Below, piece by piece: positions 5,696-13,509 of a stretch of 25,702 nucleotides of DNA; position 1 is the stretch's first letter; every line of letters begins with the position of its first letter. Origin of the DNA: JBBRXZ01 sp038232415 (GTDB taxonomy: Bacteria > Patescibacteriota > Saccharimonadia > Saccharimonadales > UBA4665); NCBI GenBank assembly GCA_038232415.1, contig JBBSHY010000014.1:1-25702 (forward strand). Direction: 5' to 3'. The notes under the pieces are model-generated. The model saw only the letters and a program-made list of their open reading frames with translations, was not told the DNA's origin and searched no databases. A program made the position numbers and the translations under genes.

Positions 5696-6528
5696 AAAAA
5701 ACCGACACTATCCTCGATCAAATAATTACTGGCAAAAAGGCTTACCTTCAGTATAGGAAAGTCCAGGTGCCTTTGGCTAAACTTGAGCAGGATATAGCCG
5801 ATCTGCCGTCATCAAGCGTTCCTGGATTCTATGAGGCGCTTAAGGCAGCCGAGCCTAAGCCTAAAATTATCGCTGAAGTTAAAAAAGCTTCACCGAGTGC
5901 GGGTATATTGCGTGAACCTTTTGACCTATCAGAAATCAATGAAGCTTACCAGACGGCTAAAAACGTCGTGGCAATTTCGGTTATAACCGAATGGCAATAC
6001 TTTCAGGGCAGCGATGAGACCCTAGAGTTTTTTGCGGCTAACAATACTTATAAAAAACCTATCCTGAGGAAAGATTTCATTTTTGACCCGTACCAGATAC
6101 TGGAGTCCAAGCTGCTCGGTGCGGGGGCTTATCTTTTAATCGCATCGCTTTTTAACGTGGACGAACTTCAGGCTTTGGTGGACCTGGGCCAGTCAATTGG
6201 CCTGGAACCGCTCGTAGAGGTTCATACTAAAGATGAACTCGAACGTGCCACAGCTACAAAGACCCGCTGCATAGGTGTTAACAGCCGCGACCTAAAAAGT
6301 TTTAAGTTAGACATAAAGAAACATGAACTGCTCCGCAAGTTAGACGATCCCTATGCACGTGTGGCAGAATCGGGTGTCGACTCGCCCGAATATCTTAACC
6401 AGATTTCTGCTTACGCTGACGCTGTACTCATTGGCAGCAATTTTATGGTATCTGAAGACATCAAAAGTTCCATTAATAAAATCGTAACACCACCGGCTAT
6501 GCCGCCGTCCCCTGAGGACCGAACATGA
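5692..6528 (+). CDS. trpC: Indole-3-glycerol phosphate synthase
   Basis: TrpC closes the indole ring of carboxyphenylamino-deoxyribulose phosphate to give indole-3-glycerol phosphate. The 278-residue TIM barrel shows the family signatures: IIAEVKKASPSAG (Glu62 and Lys64 match the catalytic pair of the N-terminal strand), PILRKDFI (Lys127, general acid), PLVEVH, GVNSRDL (usually GVNNRDL), AESGV and a phosphate-site GSNFM where GEALM or GESLM is usual. It is monofunctional, not fused to trpF as in E. coli. ATGA overlaps join it to trpR upstream and trpB downstream, indicating translational coupling. Confidence 0.95.
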   Translation: MKKTDTILDQIITGKKAYLQYRKVQVPLAKLEQDIADLPSSSVPGFYEALKAAEPKPKIIAEVKKASPSAGILREPFDLSEINEAYQTAKNVVAISVITEWQYFQGSDETLEFFAANNTYKKPILRKDFIFDPYQILESKLLGAGAYLLIASLFNVDELQALVDLGQSIGLEPLVEVHTKDELERATATKTRCIGVNSRDLKSFKLDIKKHELLRKLDDPYARVAESGVDSPEYLNQISAYADAVLIGSNFMVSEDIKSSINKIVTPPAMPPSPEDRT

Positions 6529-7727
6529 ATGGTTATTTTGGCGATTATGGAGGGCGATACGTACCAGAGATGTTGCAGGGCGAGTTGGAAACTCTAGCCA
6601 AAACTTATGACAGCCTTAAAACTACTAAGAAATTTAAAGACGAGCTGCACGCCCTGCAAACTGAGTACAATAACCGTCCTACCGCTCTTACCTACGCCAG
6701 TAATTTGACGTCAGAAATAAGGGGCGCCCAATTGTATTTGAAAAACGAAGGGTTAAATCATACAGGAGCTCATAAAATTAATCATTGTTTAGGCCAGGCA
6801 TTGGTTGCCAAAAATCTCGGCAAAACCCGCCTGATTGCCGAAACGGGTGCGGGGCAACATGGTGTCGCAACGGCAACGGTAGCTGCCAAGTTTGGCTTCG
6901 ATTGTACTATTTATATGGGCGAGATTGACATGAGGCGACAGCGTCCTAATGTGGTGATGATGGAACTGCTGGGAGCAGAAGTGGTTGCGGTAAAACATGG
7001 TGCCAGAACTCTTAAGGACGCAGTTAGCGCGACTATTCGCGACTGGTTACAAAACACCGATAATACGCATTATATTATTGGTTCATGCCTAGGGCCTGAT
7101 CCATATCCGCGGATGAACCGTGATTTTCAAGCCATAATTGGCCAGGAAATTAAAACCCAGCTCGGGCGACTGCCCGATTATGTGGTTGCCTGTGTTGGCG
7201 GCGGCAGTAATGCTATGGGCACGTTCTACGCATTTTTGAATAATCCCGAAGTGGAGTTAATCGGTGTAGAGGCTGGTGGTAGCGGCAAAAGGCTTGGTAA
7301 GCATGCCTCTCGTTTTCCTGATGCAAAAGTGGGTATTATGGAAGGTTATAAGTCTTATTTTTTACAGGACGTGGATGGCAATATGGCGCCGACCAACAGC
7401 ATAGCGGCCGGCCTTGACTATGTTGGCATAGGCCCGGAACTGGCACAACTGGCAGATAATGGCAGGGTACGGTTTGAAAGGGCCAGTGATAGCGAAGCTC
7501 TGGAAGCGGTTAAGACATTGGCGGGCAGCGAAGGTATAATCCCGGCTCTGGAATCCGCTCACGCCGTGGCTCACGCGATTAAGCTTGCTAAAAAGCTTCC
7601 AAAGACTAAGACCATTGTCGTCAACATTTCAGGCAGGGGTGATAAAGACCTGTTTACGATAGCCAAGCATTTTAGTCCTAGGCAGTTTAAAGAATTTTTA
7701 AGTCAAGAGGTTTCCGGCTATGAGTAG
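6525..7727 (+). CDS. trpB: Tryptophan synthase beta subunit
   Basis: TrpB joins indole and L-serine using PLP. The 400 residues contain YFGDYGGRYVPE, the PLP lysine in HTGAHKIN (Lys84, matching Lys87 of Salmonella), the catalytic Glu106 in AETGAGQHG, the phosphate loop GGGSNAMG, SEGIIPALESAHA and NISGRGDKD. It is a TrpB1-type subunit. Several normally invariant positions differ: HKINH for HKINN, GPDPYPRMNRDFQ for GPHPYPxxVRxFQ, and PTNSIAAGLDYVGIGPE for THSISAGLDYPGVGPE. The catalytic residues are kept, so activity is likely, but the subunit interface may differ. It overlaps trpC by 4 bases and trpA by 8. Confidence 0.96.
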   Translation: MNGYFGDYGGRYVPEMLQGELETLAKTYDSLKTTKKFKDELHALQTEYNNRPTALTYASNLTSEIRGAQLYLKNEGLNHTGAHKINHCLGQALVAKNLGKTRLIAETGAGQHGVATATVAAKFGFDCTIYMGEIDMRRQRPNVVMMELLGAEVVAVKHGARTLKDAVSATIRDWLQNTDNTHYIIGSCLGPDPYPRMNRDFQAIIGQEIKTQLGRLPDYVVACVGGGSNAMGTFYAFLNNPEVELIGVEAGGSGKRLGKHASRFPDAKVGIMEGYKSYFLQDVDGNMAPTNSIAAGLDYVGIGPELAQLADNGRVRFERASDSEALEAVKTLAGSEGIIPALESAHAVAHAIKLAKKLPKTKTIVVNISGRGDKDLFTIAKHFSPRQFKEFLSQEVSGYE

Positions 7728-8463
7728 AATGCTGATGTGCCACGTTGTGGCAGGCTACCCCACTTCTGATGAGTGTTTGCAGCTGATGCTGGGTATGCAA
7801 GCCTGCGCGGTTGCTGCCATAGAAGTACAAATACCCTTTTCCGACCCTATTGCCGACGGCGAAACGATTATGCATGCCAATGATGTGGCTCTTCAGAATG
7901 GTATGACCACCGCTGCCAGTTTTGAGTTAATCCAAAAGGCCCGCAGCCAAGGTTTAAAAACCGACTTGTATATAATGAGCTATCTCCAAAAAATACAGCA
8001 TTATGGTCTGAAAGAATTTTGTAAAAGCGCGGCGGAATCCCAGGCAAAAGGTCTTATCATTCCGGACTTGCCCTATGACAGTATGGAATTCTCAAGTCTC
8101 AGGAAGTTGAGTGAAGAAGACAGGCTGGAAATTATCCCGGTATTAAGCCCCGGCATGGTTGCTGACCGCATGAAAGCCCTGCTGGCATTAAATCCCCCAA
8201 CCGTTTATGTTACGAGTAATAAGGGCATAACCGGTAACGAATATGCTCCGGCAGAACAGCTAAAACAGCTGGTTGCCAGGGTTAAAAATCTGTCTGACGC
8301 AAAAATAATGATCGGTTTTGGGATTAGTACATCACAAGACGTAAAGGATGTCCTGGAAATAGGTGATCTCGTCGTAGTAGGTAGCGCGGTTATAAAACGG
8401 CTTGAATCTTCTAGCGTAAAAGGTGTACTGGCTTACATTCAGTCTTTGGTTAGCGCTAAATAG
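7720..8463 (+). CDS. trpA: Tryptophan synthase alpha subunit
   Basis: TrpA cleaves indole-3-glycerol phosphate to indole and glyceraldehyde-3-phosphate. The catalytic pair is present: Glu35 in IEVQIPFSDP and Asp46 in IADG (Glu49 and Asp60 in Salmonella). Other barrel motifs are PDLPYDS, VYVTSNKGITG, MIGFGIS and VVVGSAVI. At 247 residues it is about 20 shorter than usual and starts almost at the first strand, so the N-terminal helix is missing. Deviations include IEVQIPFSDP for the usual E(L/V)G-PFSDP, ADGETI for ADGPVI, and LSPGM where (A/S)PTT is typical. It overlaps trpB by 8 bases. The divergence matches that of its partner TrpB. Confidence 0.94.
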   Translation: MSRMLMCHVVAGYPTSDECLQLMLGMQACAVAAIEVQIPFSDPIADGETIMHANDVALQNGMTTAASFELIQKARSQGLKTDLYIMSYLQKIQHYGLKEFCKSAAESQAKGLIIPDLPYDSMEFSSLRKLSEEDRLEIIPVLSPGMVADRMKALLALNPPTVYVTSNKGITGNEYAPAEQLKQLVARVKNLSDAKIMIGFGISTSQDVKDVLEIGDLVVVGSAVIKRLESSSVKGVLAYIQSLVSAK

Positions 8464-8468
8464 CAATT

Positions 8469-9812
8469 ATGAAGTTACATATTAAACCTACAGAACTGAG
8501 CCATGATCCGCTGGCAGTTTTCGAACAGCTGGCTGCCGGCAATGATTATTGCTTTTTGCTGGAAACGCTGGCCGATAAATACCAGCCGCAAACCAGCAGC
8601 CAGAGCTACATTGGCGTAGCCCCGGAACACATTTTTGCGGCCAAGGAAGATATATTTTACATCGATGGGGAGGAGCAAAAAAATACTAACCCATACAGCT
8701 CACTCCGCCGGCAAATAACTTTTGATAATTCCTTGCCAGCCGGTTTTATCGGCGGGCTGGTGGGCTACTTCTCTCACGAGGCTATTCACTACTTTGAACC
8801 AAGCCTTAGTTTTCCATATAAGCGGGATTTCTATGACTTTGAGTTCGCCAAATATAACGACGGGCTGCTCTTTCGACCTGGTCAGGCACCGGATTATTTT
8901 TATACTGGTAATGATCGTTCTGATTTGTATCATCGTACGGAGGCTATCAATAGGAGTGAGTTAAAAATTAATTTTTTGGGCGCTGCTAAAGAGGTTGCTG
9001 CCTACAACCAAATGATTGATAAAGCTCGTGCCGACATTCATAATGGGCGTGTTTTCCAGGTAGTGTTGGCAAATAAATACGAGTATCGTTTTGAAGGGGA
9101 CTTACTTAATCTATATAAAGAATTGCGGCGGATTAACCCGTCGCCTTTTATGTTTTTTCTAAAATTTGGTAATGTCATAACAATGGGGGCCAGCCCGGAA
9201 ATGCTGGTGCATACCAAGCCGAACGGCAATATCTACCTTGAGGCTCTGGCGGGTACCATTCACAGAGGAGAAACAGCCGAGGATGATACACGGTTGGCTG
9301 ACAAACTAATACACGATGAAAAAGAGATCGCCGAACATAGCATGCTGGTTGATTTAGCCCGTAACGATGCCGGCCGTATTTGCAAGATTGGATCGGTGGA
9401 AATAGAGGCGTTAATGTACGTCAAGAAATTAAGCCACGTGCAGCATATCTGCTCTCTTGTTTCAGGTAAACTAGAGCCTGGCCGTAATGCCTTTGATGCC
9501 GTGTCTGCTAGCTTTCCTTGCGGGACATTAAGCGGAGCACCGAAGGTCGAGGCTATTAAAATGATCAGGGAACTAGAGGGTTACGAGCGCGGCACTTTCG
9601 GTGGTACGATCGGCTACTTTAGTTATAATGGTGACTCGATGCACGCTACGAATCTTCGCTCGGTGACTGCAGTGGGTAGCAAATTGTTGCTGCATTCCGG
9701 GTCGGGAATAGTATACGATTCTGAAGCCCGGAGAGAGTATGAAGAGATCAGCAACAAGAAGGCTGCTATGGATCATGCTATGGAGCCTTTTATGACCGGA
9801 GAGTCATCATGA
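8469..9812 (+). CDS. trpE: Anthranilate synthase component I
   Basis: With TrpG, TrpE converts chorismate and glutamine to anthranilate, the committed Trp step. The 447 residues carry the chorismate-binding fold in the C-terminal half: GASPEMLV, LAGTIHRG (usually IAGTRPRG), DLARNDAGRI (usually DLVRNDLGRV), FPCGTLSGAPKVEAI and GTFGGTIGYFS. The N-terminal FLLETLADK segment corresponds to the LLES region involved in tryptophan feedback in other TrpE proteins. Several conserved positions have changed, including HSGSGIVYDS for the usual QAGAGIVADS. PabB is an alternative identity, but the operon position argues for TrpE. It starts 5 bases after trpA and overlaps trpG by ATGA. Confidence 0.92.
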   Translation: MKLHIKPTELSHDPLAVFEQLAAGNDYCFLLETLADKYQPQTSSQSYIGVAPEHIFAAKEDIFYIDGEEQKNTNPYSSLRRQITFDNSLPAGFIGGLVGYFSHEAIHYFEPSLSFPYKRDFYDFEFAKYNDGLLFRPGQAPDYFYTGNDRSDLYHRTEAINRSELKINFLGAAKEVAAYNQMIDKARADIHNGRVFQVVLANKYEYRFEGDLLNLYKELRRINPSPFMFFLKFGNVITMGASPEMLVHTKPNGNIYLEALAGTIHRGETAEDDTRLADKLIHDEKEIAEHSMLVDLARNDAGRICKIGSVEIEALMYVKKLSHVQHICSLVSGKLEPGRNAFDAVSASFPCGTLSGAPKVEAIKMIRELEGYERGTFGGTIGYFSYNGDSMHATNLRSVTAVGSKLLLHSGSGIVYDSEARREYEEISNKKAAMDHAMEPFMTGESS

Positions 9813-10393
9813 AAGTACTTCTGATCGATAATTTTGACTCATTTACTTTCAACTTGTATCAATATCTTGGTGAATTAGCGGATCAAGTCAATGTTTTCCG
9901 TAATAACGAGATACCGCTGGAGCGTATAAAGGACGGCGAATTTACACACATAGTTATATCGCCGGGCCCAGGCGATCCGACCGATCCAGTATATTTTGGT
10001 GAGGCCGGCCGGGTTATTAAAGAGTTCTATAATAAGTATCCTCTGCTGGGGATTTGTCTGGGCCACCAAGGGATTGGCGCGGCTTTTGGCGCGTCAGTGG
10101 TCAAAGCGCCGGTAATTATGCATGGCAAGACCAGCACATTTTCACACAGCGGAAAAGGAATCATGAAGGACTTGCCAGAAGAAATTACAGCTATGCGCTA
10201 TCATTCTTTGGTCGTAGATGCCGATACTTTACCTAGTGAAATTATACTAGACGCAATGGCTGACGATGGCTCTATTATGGCATTCCATCACCGGGATTAC
10301 CCGACTTTTGGTTTGCAGTTCCACCCCGAATCATTCCGGACAGATACCGGCATGACCATATTAGGCAACTTTTTAAAGGAGCTCCCGCGATGA
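9809..10393 (+). CDS. trpG: Anthranilate synthase glutamine amidotransferase (component II)
   Basis: TrpG hydrolyses glutamine and channels ammonia to TrpE. The 194 residues form a complete class I amidotransferase. They start with VLLIDNFDSFTFNLYQYL, have the oxyanion-loop motif SPGPGDP, the nucleophile Cys83 in GICLGHQ, the YHSLVV segment, and His172 and Glu174 in QFHPES. It is free-standing, not fused to trpD as in E. coli. Such subunits can also serve aminodeoxychorismate synthase (PabA). Its start overlaps the trpE stop and its stop overlaps the trpD start, both as ATGA. Confidence 0.94.
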   Translation: MKVLLIDNFDSFTFNLYQYLGELADQVNVFRNNEIPLERIKDGEFTHIVISPGPGDPTDPVYFGEAGRVIKEFYNKYPLLGICLGHQGIGAAFGASVVKAPVIMHGKTSTFSHSGKGIMKDLPEEITAMRYHSLVVDADTLPSEIILDAMADDGSIMAFHHRDYPTFGLQFHPESFRTDTGMTILGNFLKELPR

Positions 10394-11403
10394 TTTTAGA
10401 CGAATATTTGCAAACAATTAGTAACGGCCAAAACCTGAGTCGTAAACAAGCGGCAGAATTCTTGGGCTTTATTCTTGACGACGAAACTTTGGATGATGCC
10501 AAAATTGCTGAATCTCTCACGTCGTTAACAGAGAAAAAGGCCACAGTAGATGAAATCAGCGGCTTCGTAGACTGTATGCGGGCAAGGATGATTCATATAA
10601 AGACAAGCGCAGAGTCTATTGATATGTGCGGCACGGGCGGCGATAAAGCTGACACCTTTAACATATCAACAGCCGCGGCTATCTTAGTGGCTGCCGGCGG
10701 CGTGAGTGTAGCCAAGCACGGTAACCGGGCTGCAACCAGTAAATGCGGCAGCGCCGATGTGCTGGAAGAACTTGGCGTGCCGGTGGATCTGGCTTCAGGA
10801 GCCGCCAGCCAATACTTGGCGGATCACAATTTTGTTTTCTTATTTGCGCCTTTATATCACCCTTCATTGAAAAGACTGTCTATAGTACGTAAGCAGCTAG
10901 GCTTTCCTACAGTCTTCAATCTGCTCGGTCCATTGCTTAATCCTGTTGGCGTCCGCAGGCAGGTAATCGGCACATTTAGTGTAGAAAACGCTAAATTAAT
11001 AGCGGCTGTCGTAGCCCAAATGAATTATCAGCACGTTATAGTACTATCTAGTGAAGACGGGCTGGACGAAGCTAGTTTAAACTCGCCGGTGCAGGCCTTT
11101 GAGGTTAAAGGAACTGTCATAACGCCTTTAAGCCTGAATGCCAGTGATTACGGTTTAGAGCCTGCCCCATTGTCGGAAATTAAGGGGGGTGATCCGGCCC
11201 TGAATGCCAAGATGGTGGTCGACGATTTGCAACCGGCTGATGCTCTGGACGCCCATAAACGAATTATTGTCTTTAATGCGGGCTTAGGCTTTTATGTATC
11301 TGGCAAAGCCTCTTCAATTTCAAATGGAATCAAATCAGCCATAGATACGCTTAACGGAGGAGCGGCTAGCGCTAAATTAAAAGAGCTGATGAACAATGAG
11401 TAA
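10390..11403 (+). CDS. trpD: Anthranilate phosphoribosyltransferase
   Basis: TrpD attaches phosphoribose from PRPP to anthranilate. The 337 residues match the family length. The N-terminal helical domain includes SRKQAAEFLG. The PRPP site is MCGTGGDKADTFNIST (usually CGTGGDGxxTFNIST), followed by VAKHGNRAATSKCGSADVLEELGV, and FNLLGPLLNPV is the other standard block. All key glycine and basic positions of the PRPP loop are kept. It is joined to trpG by ATGA and overlaps trpF by 8 bases. Confidence 0.96.
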   Translation: MILDEYLQTISNGQNLSRKQAAEFLGFILDDETLDDAKIAESLTSLTEKKATVDEISGFVDCMRARMIHIKTSAESIDMCGTGGDKADTFNISTAAAILVAAGGVSVAKHGNRAATSKCGSADVLEELGVPVDLASGAASQYLADHNFVFLFAPLYHPSLKRLSIVRKQLGFPTVFNLLGPLLNPVGVRRQVIGTFSVENAKLIAAVVAQMNYQHVIVLSSEDGLDEASLNSPVQAFEVKGTVITPLSLNASDYGLEPAPLSEIKGGDPALNAKMVVDDLQPADALDAHKRIIVFNAGLGFYVSGKASSISNGIKSAIDTLNGGAASAKLKELMNNE

Positions 11404-12019
11404 AATAAAACTTAAAGTCTGTGGCATAAAAACTGCTGACGAAGCCAGGCAATTAGCTGAGCTTGGAGTTGATTACATAGGTTTGAATTTTGTGCCCGAA
11501 TCAAGCCGCTGCATAACGCTGGAAGAAGCCTTTTCAGTTATAACAGCAGCTAAAGGTTCAAATCTGCAAACGGTAGCGCTGTTCCGCGACCAGCCGTTGG
11601 AAATGGTCAATGATTATGGCCGCCGGCTCGGCATAGATTATGTACAGCTTCACGGCAGCGAACCAAACGATTACATTGGCCAAGTGGAAGCGCCGGTTAT
11701 GAAAGCCATTGCGGCCGATCCTGATAAATCCGCTGCCCAGCTCCTGGAATACCTTGATAACTCTAAGGCCGACTATTTTGTTCTGGACAGGCAGGTTCAG
11801 GGCCAGGGACCATTAGTGAGCCCGGAACTGGTTAACGAACTTACGACAGCCAACCCCGGCAAAATATTCCTGGCCGGTGGCCTGACCCCCGAAAACCTGC
11901 CAACTGTGTTAAGCCAGATAAAACCATATGGCATCGACATCGCCTCCGGCGTCCGTACCAACGACAATTTGGATATGAGCAAAGTCACCAAATGCATAAC
12001 GAATATCAGCAAAAAATAA
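11396..12019 (+). CDS. trpF: Phosphoribosylanthranilate isomerase
   Basis: TrpF carries out the Amadori rearrangement of phosphoribosylanthranilate. The 207-residue TIM barrel has the catalytic Cys9 in KVCGIK and Asp131 in YFVLDRQ, plus DYIGLNFVPESSRC (usually GADxxGFIFxxxSPR), YVQLHGSE, FLAGGLTPENL and GIDIASGVRTN. The GGTG motif of the usual LDxxxGGTG segment is replaced by GQGQGP. It is a separate enzyme rather than a TrpC fusion. It completes the set of seven trp enzymes in the operon. Confidence 0.94.
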   Translation: MSKIKLKVCGIKTADEARQLAELGVDYIGLNFVPESSRCITLEEAFSVITAAKGSNLQTVALFRDQPLEMVNDYGRRLGIDYVQLHGSEPNDYIGQVEAPVMKAIAADPDKSAAQLLEYLDNSKADYFVLDRQVQGQGPLVSPELVNELTTANPGKIFLAGGLTPENLPTVLSQIKPYGIDIASGVRTNDNLDMSKVTKCITNISKK

Positions 12020-12026
12020 ATTAATC

Positions 12027-12608
12027 ATGAGCAAGCGTCTTGCCATTGATATTGCGCTTTTACCACCAGATAACATCATGGATAAAGCAATCGCCATAAA
12101 TAAACAGTTAATTAAGCAGTATAGCCCGAAAATTGTTCTAAATAAGTACAACTGTTTCGCACACATAACATTGTCGCAATGCGTTATAGAAGCAGAAAAG
12201 CTTGACCAAGTTGCTCTGATATTAAAAAAGATTACGACAGGTTTCGTACCTCTAAAGTTGAAGGGCAGGCTCGACAAAGAGCATAATCCTTGGTTTAAAA
12301 TCGAGAACACTAAGTTGTTGCAAAAGCTTCATAAAAAGATCATGGAAGAAACAAAGAAGCTTACTTCTTATGACGCAAAACCGGAATATTTTTCTGACGC
12401 CTATGTTCGTCAAAAATCTTTAGATTATGTACGAAAGTTTCTGGCAGACTCATCCTACGACAATTATTATCCTCATATTACTCTTGGCTTAGACAATTTA
12501 ACAGAGATGACACCAGAGATTTCGTTTACGGCCGATCGTTTAGTTATCTGTCATCTGGGCAACTATAATACTTGTAAGAAAATACTTTATGAAACGTTTC
12601 TAAGTTAG
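12027..12608 (+). CDS. 2H phosphoesterase / 2'-5' RNA ligase-like protein
   Basis: The 193-residue protein carries two His-x-Thr motifs, HITLSQ in the first half and HITLGL in the second, the mark of the 2H phosphoesterase superfamily (LigT/ThpR, CPDase). These enzymes act on 2',3'-cyclic phosphates or 2'-5' bonds in RNA. It begins 7 bases after trpF, so it is probably co-transcribed with the trp operon, though no Shine-Dalgarno sequence is visible. There is no known link to tryptophan synthesis; it may be a hitchhiker at the operon end. The substrate cannot be predicted. Confidence 0.75.
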   Translation: MSKRLAIDIALLPPDNIMDKAIAINKQLIKQYSPKIVLNKYNCFAHITLSQCVIEAEKLDQVALILKKITTGFVPLKLKGRLDKEHNPWFKIENTKLLQKLHKKIMEETKKLTSYDAKPEYFSDAYVRQKSLDYVRKFLADSSYDNYYPHITLGLDNLTEMTPEISFTADRLVICHLGNYNTCKKILYETFLS

Positions 12609-12637
12609 TATGCAAAATCTGTAAGCTAAAATTGAAT

Positions 12638-13501
12638 CTAGCCAATTAGTTCGTTCCAGTCGGCAGTGAAGCGGCTGATGCCTTTGTTGGTCAGGGGGTG
12701 GGATATATCAAAGGCGGTCCAGGGTTGGTCGAGGTTTAGCTGGCGGTAGGGGATATTTTTGAGATTCGGCTCATCGTAGGTAAACGTTTTGCTTGGTAAC
12801 GGCTTGCCGGCTTCGCCCCATTCCTTAAGAATGTCGAAAGGAGCGGTGATGATGTCGGCACCCAAGGCCAACGACTGCATAAAATGGGACATATTCCGGA
12901 CGCTGGCGGCCAGCAGCTCAACGTGGCCATCGCCATGACGGTACATGCGGTGTATGGCGTCAATCAGCATCATGCCGTCTTCGCCGATATCATCTAAACG
13001 GCCGATAAAAGGCGAAACGAAGACGTCACCTTTCTTGGCGCCTCTAGTGGCAGCATAAACGGCTGCAGCCTGTTCCTGAGTGAAACAAAGGGTCATATTT
13101 ACGCGGATGTTTTGTTGGGTACTTTGCTCAGCCGCCTCAAGTCCTGCTGCAGAAATCGGATATTTTATATGGGCATTTGGAATCCAGGTGAACATATCTT
13201 TACCTTGTTCGAATAACTCTTCAAAACTACTTTTCAAATCGGCATAAACTTCAACTGACACCGATCCTGCGGGTATAAGGCCGGATATCTCGGCGACAAC
13301 CTGTTTGTAAAACTCCAATATCTCAGGTTTAGAAAATTTTTCACCTTTTTCGAAGCGTTTTCGCGCATGTGGATTATTGGCGACAAGAGTAGGATTGGTG
13401 GTTTGCCCATCCAAGAAGCCGAGGATTGAAAGTATGCCTTTAGTTTCGGCCGGATCGCCGCTGTCTAAAAATATTTTGGATTTGAGACCTGACGGTTTCA
13501 T
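12638..13501 (-). CDS. tal: Transaldolase
   Basis: Transaldolase moves a dihydroxyacetone unit between sugar phosphates and can generate erythrose-4-phosphate, the DAHP synthase substrate. The 287 residues contain FLDGQTTNPTLV near the N-terminus, the Schiff-base lysine at Lys113 in HIKYPISAAGLEA, VNMTLCFTQEQA and SPFIGRLDDIGEDG. It follows the transketolase gene by 8 bases on the same strand, so the two form an operon. It converges with the end of the trp operon; only 29 bases separate the genes and no clear bidirectional terminator is visible there. Confidence 0.93.
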   Translation of the reverse strand: MKPSGLKSKIFLDSGDPAETKGILSILGFLDGQTTNPTLVANNPHARKRFEKGEKFSKPEILEFYKQVVAEISGLIPAGSVSVEVYADLKSSFEELFEQGKDMFTWIPNAHIKYPISAAGLEAAEQSTQQNIRVNMTLCFTQEQAAAVYAATRGAKKGDVFVSPFIGRLDDIGEDGMMLIDAIHRMYRHGDGHVELLAASVRNMSHFMQSLALGADIITAPFDILKEWGEAGKPLPSKTFTYDEPNLKNIPYRQLNLDQPWTAFDISHPLTNKGISRFTADWNELIG

Positions 13502-13509
13502 ATTATTTA

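Noticed and set aside
12609..12637. Bidirectional terminator between the trp operon and tal.
   Set aside because: Only a 4-base stem (GCTA/TAGC) can be drawn and there are no T runs. Not supportable as a feature.
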